A stretch of 64,000 nt of DNA from Lichina pygmaea (Eukaryota > Ascomycota > Lichinomycetes > Lichinales > Lichinaceae), in NCBI GenBank assembly GCA_963422465.1, contig OY730175.1:682001-746000 (forward strand). The letters are read 5' to 3'. Of this stretch, positions 33,221-44,389 are shown one piece after another. How positions within the stretch are numbered: the first letter of the stretch is position 1; the number at the start of each line of letters is the position of its first letter. A program made the position numbers and the translations under genes. Under the pieces are notes generated by a model, which saw only the letters and a list, made by a program, of their open reading frames with translations, searched no databases and was not told the DNA's origin.

Positions 33221-34477
33221 ATGGTCGAAATGGATCGCGACGCTGAGAGGGCCCAGGCGGGCTCCAAAGGTTCGTTTCCCGACCCGTCGATTGCCCGTCG
33301 AGAACACTGACGCGCGGCGGTCAGTGTGGGCCTCGCTCATCACCAACGCCAACTACCTGCCAGGCCTCCTGGCGTTGGCCCATTCGCTCCGGCGGCAAGC
33401 GTCCAAGTACCCGCTGCTGGCCCTGTACACCGACGGCCTCCCGGAAGAGGGTCGACAGGCCCTCGATGTGCGGGGCATAGCTCGAAGGCGGGTGGCTTAC
33501 CTTCTTCCGTCGGTCCACAAGGAGTTCCACAACGACGATGCTCGGTTCTACGAGACCTGGACCAAGCTGACGCTCTTCTCCTTGACCGAGTACGGCCGCG
33601 TCGTCTTGCTCGACAGTGACATGGTGGTCCTGAAGAACATGGACGAGCTCATGGATCTCGAGCTGGACCAGCCCGGCCTGGGCGGACAGGGCGATCGCGT
33701 CTTTGCGGCCTGTCACGCTTGTGTCTGCAACCCGATGAAGAAGACGCATTATCCCAAGAAGTGGTGGGTCGGCATGGTCCTTGATGATGTCTCCCTCGGA
33801 CTCGACCGCGCAACGTCGTTGATACGGTGGCGTTCAGGATCCCCGCCAACTGCGCCTACACCGAGCAGCATTCCAGCCCGGAAGAAGCGCAGGTGCGCGG
33901 CGCCCCGTCAACGGCGGGCCTGTCGAGCTGCAACAGCGGCTTGCTCGTGGTCAACCCGTCGCGAGAGACGTACGATCTCATCCTGCACCGCATCAACGAG
34001 CCGTCGCTGGTGATGAAGTACGACTTTCCGGATCAGGATCTTCTGTCGGATCTCTTCCGTGGCCGATGGGTCGGCTTGCCATACGTCTACAACGCCCTCA
34101 AGACGCTGCGTCGGGCAGGCGTGCACGATGCCATCTGGAGAGACGACCGGGTGAAATGCGTGCACTACATCATGACGCCAAAGCCGTGGGACGAGGACGA
34201 TGGTGACGTGCCGGGAAGTGGCGACAGCGTAGACGAGGGCGGCCATGTCAGCAACGGTCACGCCGATGGGACGGGCAGCACCAGCAATGGTCATGCCGAC
34301 GCGGTGAGGACAGCCATCGCGACCAACGGCCATACCAACGGTGTGGCCGAACATGGTACCGAACCCGGCCTCAAAGCCCCGGGGCAGGACCGAGACCCGT
34401 TGACGGCATGGTGGTGGCAGATCAACCGCGAGCGGCTGAGGCTCGAGGCTAACAGAGGCATCTGCGATGGGTACTGA
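33221..34477 (+). CDS. GT8 family glycosyltransferase (glycogenin/galactinol-synthase-like)
   Basis: Three exons (33221-33269, 33325-33763, 33838-34477) give 375 aa. Intron 1 (55 nt, phase 1) rebuilds SK-VWASLITNANYLPG; intron 2 (74 nt, phase 2) rebuilds HYPKKW-IPANCAYTEQHSSP. The GT-A core shows WASLITNANYLPGLLALAHSL, the metal-binding DxD as LLDSDMVVLKNMDEL (about aa 113-115), NSGLLVVNPSRETYDLIL and DQDLLSDLFRGRWVGLPYVYNALKTLR, then KCVHYIMTPKPWDE. The ending WWWQINRERLRLEANRGICDGY is typical of fungal cytosolic GT8 proteins. The family transfers sugar from a UDP-donor; glycogenin (self-glucosylating) and galactinol synthase are relatives, and the acceptor here is unknown. A degenerate NGHADG-type repeat (about aa 285-330) interrupts the C-terminal part. 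It lies alone in the transposon-rich block with no broken codons. Confidence 0.88.
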
Positions 34478-34884
34478 TTGGTCCGTGATGTCACATTTGA
34501 TTTCGTCGTGTCCGACACGAGTGTTTTACTTCATGAGGCTTCGGAGTGGGTCTATCGCTCGTCAGGATAGATGAATGCCATATGGACATTTTGGGTCGAA
34601 CAGACCTACCCCTCTCTCCCTCGTCAATAGCAACAGCACTCCTCACAGCAAGAGCACCAGAGAACACAAGACAAGAAAACCAACTGCAACAGAACTGCAA
34701 CAGGAACACGGCAGAACAACAGCAGAACAATACAAAAAAAGAGAGAAAGTGATGAAAAATTCAGATGTGAGCAACAAAGCACAGCTAAAGAGAGAGGGAG
34801 AGGTAGGAGCAGAGAGAGAGAGAGAGAGAACAGAAAGAACACCAAGAGAGAGAACAGGGAAGAGAAAGAAGAGAAACAATAAAA
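34478..34884. other. purine-rich spacer
   Basis: Strongly A/G-rich on the plus strand, with a GA-dinucleotide run near 34812-34828. It lies between the GT8 gene and the 3' end of LINE copy 2. No gene seen. Confidence 0.5.
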
Positions 34885-36975
34885 TTCCTACGCCCGTTCT
34901 AGCTCTAGTGTATCTAGGCTATGCCGGGTCAACTACAGAAATAGGCTAGGAAAACTCCAAAGAGTAAAAAACCTCTCCCTGCAGCACCTAAGGCAGTGCT
35001 ATCCTATCGAGTAATCTGTGGAACATGGGGGGTGACTGGCTAGTGGCCAGTCTCCAGCTGCTCCTGAGCCCAGGAGAACTGGGGAAGGACACCGTGGCGC
35101 AGGATCCACGAGGTGAGGGCGGCGGCGGGCCGCGGGCGCGATATCATCGCCTGATAGTCAGTAGTAGCAGCCGCAGTGTATAAACTGCGGCGTACTCGCT
35201 GCAGCCGTGGGCAGTCTAGGATGACGTGCTTGGCAGTCTCCCACTGTGCCCCACAGCTGCAGGCAGGCGTCGGAAAGCCAGGGACTCAACGCTTGCAAAG
35301 AAAGGCAGCTAGCCCGACCTTACCTGTACGTATCTGCGTTGAGATACTGCTCTGCGCTTTGGAGAGGCCAGCTTGAAGCTGGAGAGCTGCCCGGTATGGC
35401 ATCTTATCTGGCTTCCAATTATCACCACCTCCAGGGTCTGGGTCAAGCAGTTGCACTTGCGGTTGGGGCCCCCTGTGGAGCTCGTGCCATCATTCCCAGC
35501 ACCATTGTTCTGACAGCAGGTGGGCTTGCCAAACTGTCCGTGGGGGAGTGCCCGGGGGTGGGGTGGCTGCGGGGGGGCTGTCAGCCCACGGGGGCAGGCT
35601 GATGCAGCCCTTGGTGGACTCCAGTGCCCGCTGGGGCCAGAGGATTGATTTGGCCCAGCGGTGCCGCGCTTGGCCAGGTGAGATGTAGGCTCGACAGCGT
35701 CGGCCCGGGTGCTGGGCAAGTTGGCGCTTGAGTTGCTCGCAGGCCTCCTGGATCTCCGCCTGGACTCTGGAGGCTTCCATCTGGGCGCGTGCCTGCAGTT
35801 GTAGCTGTGCCATGTGAGCCCGGAGTGGTGGGACTGCCGCCTCGCTCTCCAGTTGTTTCTGGCTGGTAGCCCTGAAGCCACTGGTGACTGATCGAAGGCA
35901 GCGTTGTTGCTGTTGTTCCAGGGCATCGCTGATCCAGTGTCGGTGCGCTGGCCTCAGGAGGCCATCCAACGGGGTCCACACTGTCGCTCCGTAGGTGAGA
36001 ATCAGGTGCACCACTGTGTTGTAGACCAGCCTTGCTTTGTCAAAGGTGGCTCCCCAGGTGGACCCCGTGATGGCGGAGAGGGCTCGGCTCTGCTGAGTCG
36101 CCCATTCCGCCGTGTGTTTCACGTGAGGTCCCCAGCGGAGCTTTGAGTCCAGCGAAATGCCGAGTATGCGGAGGGTCGGCTGTGGGGCCTTGGTGATGCC
36201 CTCCAGGCTGACCGCCGCGGCCATGTTAAACCTCTTTGGCGATCGGGTCAGGTGCATCAGTTCGTACTTGTGTGGGGTGAAGGTGGCTCCGTGGCGGTGG
36301 GCCCAGGTGATGCAGCCGCGGCGTACGTGCTCAAGGACCTGGCAGTTGCTCTCTGTGCTGCTGCCAACAACTAGAATGTTAACATCATCCACAAAGCTGA
36401 TGGCTGACACCTTTCCAGTTCCTCAGGCACAGAAATCCACCAGGTCTTTATTGAAGAATAGGAACAGGATTGGTGAGACCGGGGACCCCTGTGGTATGCT
36501 GGTGGCCACCTGGTGGGTGTCACTTTGCCATCAGCCCAGGACCAGTGAGGTTCTGCGATCTGCCAAGAAGCTGGCTGTCCACTTGAGGAGTGCTGTCAGT
36601 ACGCAGTCTCGCTGGAGGATGTGCAGTAGCCGTTGGTGTGATATGTTAGGGAAGGCTGCAGCCATGTCCAGGCTGAGCAGTGTGGCCACCTTGTCATGGC
36701 CTTGACCCCACGCTGTGTGGATCTGTTCTGTCAGCAGCTCCAGGGCTGTGGTGGTGTTGTGTTGCCTGCAGCACCTGTGTTGTGCCTGGGGGAGCAGGTT
36801 GTAGTGTTTGGTGATGTAGTGGATCCTCCAAGTGATGATGGCTTCCAGTGCTTTCCTGAGGGTGTTGAGAAGGGTGATTGGGTGCCAGGCCTTCAGCTCT
36901 TTGTAGTCTGGCTGGTTGTGAGATGGGTGTTCTGTAAGAAGGTGACTTATCCAGTCCACAGCTTACATTTTCCTC
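34885..36975 (-). mobile_element. 5'-truncated LINE (same family), copy 2
   Basis: Minus-strand relative of the LINE at 29306. It begins in the RT region (DYKELKAWHPITLLNTLRKALE) and carries the same blocks: TTALELLTEQIHTAWGQGHDKVATLLSLDMAAAFPNIS, SIPQGSPVSPILF, SFVDDVNILVVG (motif C as FVDD), HLTRSPKRFNM, LGISLDSKLRWGPHVK, STWGATFDKA. The 3' part still aligns with copy 1 down to TCTAGATA...GTAGGAATT. The frame is cut by stops, at least two of them where copy 1 has Arg codons (TGA in place of CGN after LVLG and in the CARSTGK segment), and by a shift in the C-terminal part. Both copies are truncated near the same point. The 3' end at about 34885 is estimated from alignment; no target duplication was resolved. 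Confidence 0.85.
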
Positions 36976-37146
36976 TCCACTTTTTTATTTCCTCTCTTCT
37001 ATTTGTTTGCTTGTCTCTCACTTTTTTGCTTGTGTCTCACTGCTATCTCTGTTGTTCTATCTTCTGTATTCTCTGTGACTTGTGTGCTTCTGTGTTCTTG
37101 TCTTTTCTTTATAGCTTGTACTTTACACATGCACACAAAGTGCCAA
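36976..37146. other. T-rich spacer at the LINE 5' junction
   Basis: Strongly pyrimidine-biased on the plus strand (TTTGCTTGTCTCTCAC-like words repeated). No gene. Confidence 0.4.
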
Positions 37147-37505
37147 TGTAAGATGGAGAACAGAAGATGGAGAATGGAGGATGCACAACAGACTACACTT
37201 GATGTATCATGTAAAATGCAAGATGCAGGACAGAGGACAGAATGGAAGATACAGGATACAGGATGCAGGATGAAAGATGCAGAATGTATGATGTGAGATG
37301 TGAGATGCACCACACTTGATGAATAGTGTAGAATGCAAGATGCAGAACAGAGGATGGAGGATGAAGGATGTGAGATGTAAGATGCAAGATGCAGAGTACA
37401 GGATACAGGATGAAGGATCAAAAATACACAATGCATGATGTACAATGCAAGATGCAGAATACAAGATGTAGAATACATGATGCAGAATTCAAAATACAAA
37501 ATACA
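37147..37505 (+). repeat. degenerate short-unit repeat, 'gatgcaagatgcagg' type
   Basis: About 360 bp built of drifting copies of AGAATGCAAGATGCAGGAT-like units, strongly purine-rich on the plus strand. It reads open in several frames (SSILHPVSCILH... on the minus strand), which follows from the repeat and not from a gene. Confidence 0.8.
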
Positions 37506-37749
37506 AAACACACTTTGCACACTCCACACAGGCAAGACCCATGCAAGACCTACACACAACCCATGCAAGACTCATTAACAGCCCCATCAAGAACCCTATT
37601 GATAAGCTCATGCAAGACCTATTGACAGACCCAGTGGCAGACCTGAAAGCTACCATCAACCACCAACAATTTCTGACAACAATGCAGACCTCCCCTGACC
37701 ACAATCTGCACATACACACATCCTGGTAATTCAAAATTCCGACAGTCAG
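37506..37749 (+). repeat. loosely repeated 'ccatgcaagacc' segment
   Basis: Contains several spaced copies of CATGCAAGACCTA / CAGACC-like words between the two stronger arrays. Confidence 0.5.
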
Positions 37750-38040
37750 AACATGTATTTCTTCCAGTGTCCCAGTGTCCCAGCATACTAGCATCCCAGT
37801 GTCTTGGTGTCTTGGTGTCTTGGTGTCTTGGTGTCCTAGTGTCCCAACATCCCAGTGCCCCAGTGTCCCAGTGTCCCAGCATCCCAACATCCCAATGTCC
37901 CAACGTCCCAACGTCCCAGCATCCCAGCATCCCAGCATCCCAGCATCCCAGCATCCCAGCATCCCAGCATCCCAGCATCCCAGCATCCCAGCATCCCAGC
38001 ATCCCAGCATCCCAGCATCCCAGCGTCCTAGCATCCTAGC
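37750..38040 (+). repeat. 10-bp minisatellite (CCCAGCATCC) with variant flank
   Basis: The core from about 37917 to 38022 is an almost exact tandem array of about ten CCCAGCATCC units. The left flank holds degenerate versions (CCCAGTGTCC, CTTGGTGTCT, CCCAACATCC). Since 10 is not a multiple of 3, each strand cycles through all frames and stays open in each, giving peptides of 10-residue period. Confidence 0.92.
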
Positions 38041-38594
38041 ATCCTACAGTGCCGCAAGGCACAAACGCCAGTGAACCAGTCCATTAACGGACCAGCCAGC
38101 CGACAATCCACCCAGCCAACAGACCAGCCAGCCAATGAATAATCCAGCCCAATGAACCAGCCAACCAACAAACCCGTCACGCGAACAATCCAGCCAGCCA
38201 ATAACCCAGCCAACCAACGATCCAGTCAAGCAAGCGTGCAGGCTTGTCTCGAAAGCTGGTGGCTCGGTTGATGGGTTGACATCGGTCCACTGGCGAGCGC
38301 ACGAGTTGGTTTGGATCGATGGTTGTCAGGGTCGATGGTCGTCAGGATTGATGGTCGTCAGGATTGATGATGGTCAAGATGGACAGCGGTCAGGATCGAC
38401 AGGTACCAAGATCAACAGGTAGCAAAAGCAACAGCGGCAAGGATCAAAGAATCGTCATGATCAGCAATGGCTGAGAGGATTGACAGGGACCAAAATGAAG
38501 GGTGGGCAAGGGATCAACCAACGGGTCATTAGGACCAGTAGCAGCGGCAAGGGATCAACGGCCGTCAAAATCAACAGTCATGCTCCCCGTCGCG
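38041..38594 (+). repeat. CAGCCAACC-type and GATCGACAGG-type low-complexity tract
   Basis: 38075-38235 is made of CAGCCAACCAACGA-like units and 38300-38560 of GGTCGTCAGGATTGATGG / AAGATCAACAGG-like units. It runs to the 3' end of CDC14 and may form part of that gene's 3' flank. Confidence 0.7.
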
Positions 38595-39704
38595 TCATGC
38601 CTGAACGGTGTTGCGTGCGCCCGGCTGTATCTTGCGCGTGACGCCGCCGCGCTTTGGCATGGTCGAAGATTGCGTCGATGCTTGCCTCGGCTGAGACCGC
38701 CGCGACGGAGACCGGGACTGACCGTGTGACGGTGACCGACTCTGTGATGGTGACTGACCGCGTGACGGGGATCGACTCTGAGGATGGGGAGATGGCGTGC
38801 CCGAACGAGACAGCGTCGCTGCCAGGTCTGCCATGTCCACCGGGTCCGCGAGATCTGCCATGTCTGCCACGTCCGCCACGTCCGCCACGTCCGCCACGTC
38901 TGCCACGTCCGCCGGCGCCGGCGGCGCTGCAGCCCAATCGACCTCGGCGTAAGGACGTTCACGCGCATAATCTTCTTTGTTGGCGCCAGCGGTAGCACCG
39001 GCACAGACACCACCAGCGGTCGTCGTCTTCGATGCCGCACTCGTGTTCGTCGACGACGTCCGCGTCGACACGGCGTGTCCGAGGCTGCCGACGCGGCGAC
39101 CGCTAGGCTTTCTGATACCTGCGCCGACGACGCCCGACGCGGCGGCAGCTCCGTGCGCGACGGCGCCGGGGATACCGTCGACGTCGTACGTCTTGCCGGA
39201 CGCTCTCCTCGTTTTCCAGACGCCGAGACCGGGAGCGCCGGCGGCGGCGGCCGTCGTTGTCGTCGTCATCGTCGTCGTCGTCGAGAGCCGGCCGGCGCCG
39301 GAGCCGGACTTGTGAGCGCGCGCCGCGACGTCGGCGGAGTTTGTCAACGTCGACGTCGACGTCGATGTCGTGGTGGTGCTCTCGAGCTTGGTCACGTGTG
39401 AGGAGTGGCTGCGTCGAGAGGGAGATTGTTGGTGGCGGCGGTGGTACTGATGGTTCTCGACGTCGCTGGCTTCCCCGTCGAACGTCTCCGACGTCACGGC
39501 CGCCGTCAATACGGTCTTGCTCGTCGCCGTCGTCGTCGCCGCCGCCGCCGCCGTCGCTGTGAAGCTGACAGACCGACGAGGACTGCTGCGGCCGTGCAAG
39601 GACGCGACGCGCGGCGATCGGGACGACACGCGGCGGCGGGAAGACGCAGCGGGCGACGTCGCGGCCGCGATCATCTGCAGATCCCACTCGGTCACGGCGT
39701 CGCT

Positions 39705-39742
<38 letters not shown>

Positions 39743-40046
39743 CCTGGTCGCTGCCGGACGAGCCGTCTCGGCCGTGCGCAGCGCCTTCTCGACGGCTCTC
39801 GACGTCGCGCACCTCCTCCGTCCTGACGCTGACCGATTGCTGGTTGCGGTAGTACGACGCCTGTCGGCGGCCGTCGTGCATCTTCATCGCCTTGCGCGGC
39901 TGGCCCGGCGTCGGTGCCGGCAGGGCGTCGTCTTGGAGCGACTGGGCCGACGTCTCGTTGCCGTCCATCTCGCCCAGGGGCGAGCGTTTCGCCGTCGGCG
40001 TGGCCCCGTCCGCGCTCGGCGTCGGCGTCGCGCCTCTACTCGTCGC

Positions 40047-40099
<53 letters not shown>

Positions 40100-41543
40100 T
40101 CTTGGTCGGCGTCGTCGGCGGCAGCACGGCGGCCAGCTTCTGCTTGACCGAGTCCTCCCACCACCACTCGCGAAAGGTGCCCTGGTTCAAATGCAGCCAG
40201 TGCTGCTGCGGGCCGACGACCATGCCCGGCCGCATGAAGCGCATGTAGGCGATGATCTCGTTGGCGGTGAAGCCGTAGCGGTAGATGAGGTAGGCGCCGA
40301 TGAGACAGCCGGTCCTGCCGAGCCCGGCCTTGCAGTGGACCGCGATGGCCTTGTGCCGCACCGTGATCGTCTCGTGCGCCAGCCGGATGAAGCGCTTGAC
40401 CATGCGCAGCGGAGGGCAGGTGCCGTCGTCGAAGACCATGTCGATGTGGCCGATGCCGAGCGCGGTGAAGTACGACGGCGAGTACAGGGCCGAGTTCAGC
40501 CGGACGACGAGCCCGACCCCGCGCGAGGCAAAGTGTTCGAGCACGTTCTGGAAGCGCGCAGGCAGCGCCGACGCCCCCACCTCGGCCACGGTCCTCGGGA
40601 GCGTGTCGAAGAGCGGAGAGGACGGCGGCACCGGGTGGATGGGTCTGTGTTGCGGCGAGGCGAAGGCGAGGAACGACGGCGTGATCCAGTTGAAGTCGCC
40701 CATGTCCGCTCGCTCGAACGTTTCGTATCTAAACAAAAGATTCCGAACGTGAGCTTGCAATTCTCGGAACGAGCACGGGGGAAGGGGCCGGCAAAGCTGA
40801 CTCTTCCAGGCAAAATCCTTTGAGCCCGCATAGATCGTTCTCCTTGGCCTTCCAGACCCCGTACACGACGTCCTGGATGCTGAGGCCGTAGTCGGCCTGG
40901 CTGTATCCGGCGTCCCGGAAGGGCATGTACGGCGGGTCCGCCTGGGCGATCGGCGCGAGCACCTGGTGCGGTGGCCAGCCCTGGAGGAGGATCATATAGC
41001 AAGCCAGCAGACAGGCGATGTTCGCTCGACCTAGGCGGGAATGCCGTCAGCTCGCAACTCGCGCGTGAAGCTTAGGGGGGGGGGGGGGACACGTACTCCT
41101 CGCATCCGGCTTGCTCCACAGCACCACCCGCCTGCCCTCGTACTCCTTGTCGCAGAGGATGTTGTGCAGGTAGACGGAGAAGCGATAGAGATGGCCGATG
41201 TGGAGCGGACCAAAGTCGGCGAAGAAGGCGTTGTACAGCAGCACGTCGTCGACGGAGAAGTACACCGGCGGCAGAGCGCCGGCCAACTTGGCGCTGGACG
41301 GGACGTGTCTGGACTTGGGAGTCCGCTTGGTCGGGGACGCGCTGGACTTGAGCGGGACGACAAAGGGCGTCTTCGCCGTCGGAGCGGACGAGTACGCGGC
41401 CAGGTAGATGCGATCTGAGGGGGAAGGTGTGAGCATCGCGAGCGTCCCTCGACGGGGCTGCCGGCGCTGCCGGCGCGGGGGAGAGCCGTACCTTCGATGT
41501 ATTCTATGGGCTGTCCGTAGGCGGGAGCTGCGGCGGAAGGCAT
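38595..41543 (-). CDS. cdc14: CDC14 dual-specificity protein phosphatase
   Basis: Minus strand, four exons (41543-41492, 41414-41097, 41030-40802, 40728-38595), 910 aa. All junctions keep frame: YIE-DRIYLAAYSS, SKPDARS-RANIACLLACYMILLQGW, GFCLEE-YETFERADMGDFNWITPSFLAFASPQ. The N-terminal DSP-like domain is followed by the catalytic domain with the Cys-x5-Arg signature HCKAGLGRTGCLIGAYLI (catalytic Cys about aa 331) and RFMRPGMVVGPQQHWLH. CDC14 dephosphorylates CDK sites at mitotic exit and septation and works at nucleolus, spindle pole and septum. After the core comes a run of 16 Gln (CAG codons, plus-strand 40050-40097), then about 480 aa of disordered Ser/Thr/Arg sequence including poly-Gly and DVADVADVADVAD repeats. 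The tail is much longer than in yeast. Intron 2 carries a run of C right behind its donor. Start MPSAAAPAYGQPIEYIE is the only plausible one. Confidence 0.95.
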
Positions 41544-42388
41544 CTTGGACTCGAGGCAGGAGCTCCCTCGTGCACGGGCGTGACCGTCGACGCCTGGAGT
41601 CGGTCGAGGTGCGCGATCAAAACAAGGCGTCGGCAGCAGTCCGGACTTTGGCCGGTCGCGCCCGGTCCGATGGCAGCTCTGTGGGGGGGGAGTCTTCTGG
41701 AAGCTGCGAGGTAGGCCGGTCGCCGCGATTGCGGGTGCTACGATGTCGACGTCGGACAGGCCAAGCGAACCTTGCGAGCGCAGGATCTTATCTCGAGATT
41801 GTATGCCTGGTAAGTCATGCAACAACGATGGAAGCCTGGCTGCGAACGAGTCTGGATACGCAAGCTTCCGCGAAAAGATGCATGTGGATATGGAACGGGG
41901 ACGCTCGCTCGTTCGACCTGGCAGATTGCGGTGGCGGGCTGTCTCCGAGAGATGTTGACGCCTGTGTTGTGTAATGTTTGGATCGAGGACAGACGATAAC
42001 ATCGGCGTCGGTCGAACGATGATCCGGTGACCACTCCGTGACGGGCCGACTAGCCGCTAGACCAGATCCAGGAGCTTGTTGCTCCGTCGCTCAAAGCAAG
42101 AGTCGTCATCATGGAGCGATTAGTCATGCTGCTGTTGGCACGGCAACGGCAGGGCACGTGATCCCGTAGCAGCTGCAGGCACGGTCTCGGTAGGAAAAGG
42201 GCTTGGCAGACGATTCGGCATCTCCGAGACGCCGTCCCACTTTGCTGTGGTACGTACTCGTATGTAGACCCTCGTGGGAAGCGGTGGTTCGGGGGAGTGA
42301 TACGCCCGTACGAGTACTCCCACGTAGCAGGAGTTCCCAATCCGGCAGAGGAGAAGCAAGGGACTGCTCTTTCAAAACATCTCAGCTA
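41544..42388. other. spacer: cdc14 promoter and left flank of element X copy 2
   Basis: No further gene seen; overlapping open frames on both strands lack any motif and do not splice to anything. Confidence 0.45.
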
Positions 42389-43219
42389 TACCCGTGCCGT
42401 CGGGGGGGTTTACCCCCCCCCCCTCCCGTCCCTTCGGTACGTCTGGGACACCCCTCCACCAGGAGGGGTGTCGGACGGTTCAATGACTCGGACGGTTCAA
42501 TGATCACTTTCTTGTCGGGATCAATTGCAATGTATATAACTCCACAACGCAACGACTAAATAAAGATGTAAGTGGCTTATTTGATTCCTATACTTCCGTA
42601 CCATCATCTCTGAAGTTATAGACCTCTCTAGATTTTTGTGGTGTTGCTGAGAAGTCATAGTAGTTGTCACTTGAGAATGAAGTATCACCAAGATCAATTC
42701 CACAACCTCTATAACTCTATAACCGGATAGACAAGTAGTCTTTTTTATGCGCCCATCTGATTCCCCTGCCCTTTTTCTATCATTCCTGAAATTGTAGGCT
42801 CCTCCTGATGATACTGTTGCTGGGTAGCTACTGTAGCCTGACTTGTCTAAGGAGTATTCCTTCTTAATCCTGTTATGAGAGAGCTCGCTTCTCTTATATT
42901 AGTAAGCTTTTTCTACTCTCAAAGTCGCTGTACTGGGACATCAAATTCCCTGGCTAACTTTGGTACGGTGATAGTGTTTTTACAGTCAGAGATGGAATCC
43001 ACACCTTCTGTGATATGAGCCTCAGCTTTCTTGTAAAATTTGGCCATGTTGTGGTGGAGTTGTGGTGGTTTAAAATTGGTGACTATCAACAGATTTACTA
43101 GCGATCATTGAACCGTCCGAGTCATTGAACTGTCCGACACCCCTCCTGGTGGAGGGGTGTCCCGGACGTACCGGAGGGACGGGAGGGGGGGGGGGTAATA
43201 CCCCCCCGTGGCACGGGTA
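42389..43219. mobile_element. structured TIR element X, copy 2 (uninterrupted)
   Basis: 831 bp from TACCCGTGCCG to GGCACGGGTA with TA at each border. Left end: G-tract/C-tract hairpin at about 42402-42424, then hairpin GACACCCCTCC-acca-GGAGGGGTGTC; the right end mirrors both (hairpin with loop tggt, then the G/C hairpin). Just inside each end is a CGGACGGTTCAATGA word, duplicated on the left. It carries AACCGGATAGACAA (42721-42734), the un-duplicated version of the site where the LINE sits in copy 1. No open frame of note. Confidence 0.88.
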
Positions 43220-44389
43220 TCCCGATACTACTCGTACGTACATACGTAGCTACTACGAGTAGATCTCAGACGCAGTAGTACGTTACGTAGAACGACGGCA
43301 CAATAGCGATGCTAGGAGCACCGGTATAACCCACCCCCATCTCTACCGGTGATGGAAAAGGAGCAGCGACGAGGACGACCAGGCACTTTCCTTGTATCCA
43401 GCCTTGCTATGCTAGATGTCCGCGCTCTCGCACTTGTAGTCTTAGTCGCAGTTCCAGCGAAGAGCCACTCGGTGATGGTGGAACAAGCATCAAACAACGA
43501 CGCTGACGCTCTCCAAAGGCGGGTCTCCATCCCGATACATACGTACTTCTGCGTCGTGTGGCATATGGGCGCTCGACGTACGAGTCGACAGGGAACTCTC
43601 ACCCGTCGTTCGGCAGTTCTTTGCCCTGGTCGGTGCCTTGAGCTGTCGACAGAGAGGCGCGCAAGGCTGAGTTGACGACACCGTACGAGGCTGCGATGAA
43701 TCAGCTGCTCCGGCTTGCCGTCGACAGATTCGGTCCCGTTGATCTTGGACGTCAAAGTCATACCATACCGTGCGTACATGCAGGATGCTCCGTGTGGTCT
43801 CACCAAGATACGCTCAACGGCCCCGTAACCGACGCCACACCGAGTTGCCTTGAGACAGACCCAGCTGCGAGAATGAGCAACATGGAAGTGCCGACATGCG
43901 CGCACAGCCCTACACCACCCTCGTAGCCTCGTACGCGATGCTGGATAAACGTCCTCACGTCTGACATCGCAGCAACAAGTTTTGTTTCTCGAATGCAGCC
44001 TCGACGACTGTGCGCCGTTTACGATGACGGTGCAATGCATCCGTCCCCCAATCTCAACGATTGCGGCATATACTGTAGGTACGGATGTGCAGAGTACAAT
44101 TCCGAGAGCTCCGCCTCGATGGATGATAATCGTGTTGAGCCTCTCATACGCTGCATGTGAAATCCAACAGACTGACATGTGCTCGTACTGTACGTACGGT
44201 ACGTGGCTGTTTCGTACGTTGCGTCGGCATCCGCAGGCTGCGCTTCGTGTTCGCCAGAACGGGGCGAAGGAGAAGGAGGATCGATGTTCATTCGTTCTTC
44301 GGTCCGAGCTTCGAGTACGAGCACCGTAGGATGTGCGGGGTCGGGGCCACCGTACGGACGTTTTCGAGGGAGGCCTGCCTCAAACGTCG
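43220..44389. other. spacer rich in GTAC words
   Basis: Right flank of element X copy 2. Several GTACGTAC-type palindromes (43228-43290, 44185-44215). Short open frames only. Confidence 0.45.

Noticed and set aside
34812-34880. Purine-rich end near LINE copy 2 taken for its poly-A tail
   Set aside because: The LINE runs on the minus strand and its 3' end would show A on that strand. The plus-strand purines lie outside the aligned end.
37750-38040. Regular short repeat that could be mistaken for a CRISPR array or a repeat protein (MLGCWDAG... / SQHPSIPA...)
   Set aside because: Units are contiguous 10-mers with no spacers, and open frames exist in all phases of both strands because of the repeat period. 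It is a minisatellite.
41031-42002. 323-codon minus-strand frame at the start of cdc14
   Set aside because: It overlaps cdc14 exons 1 and 2 in other frames and lacks any motif.
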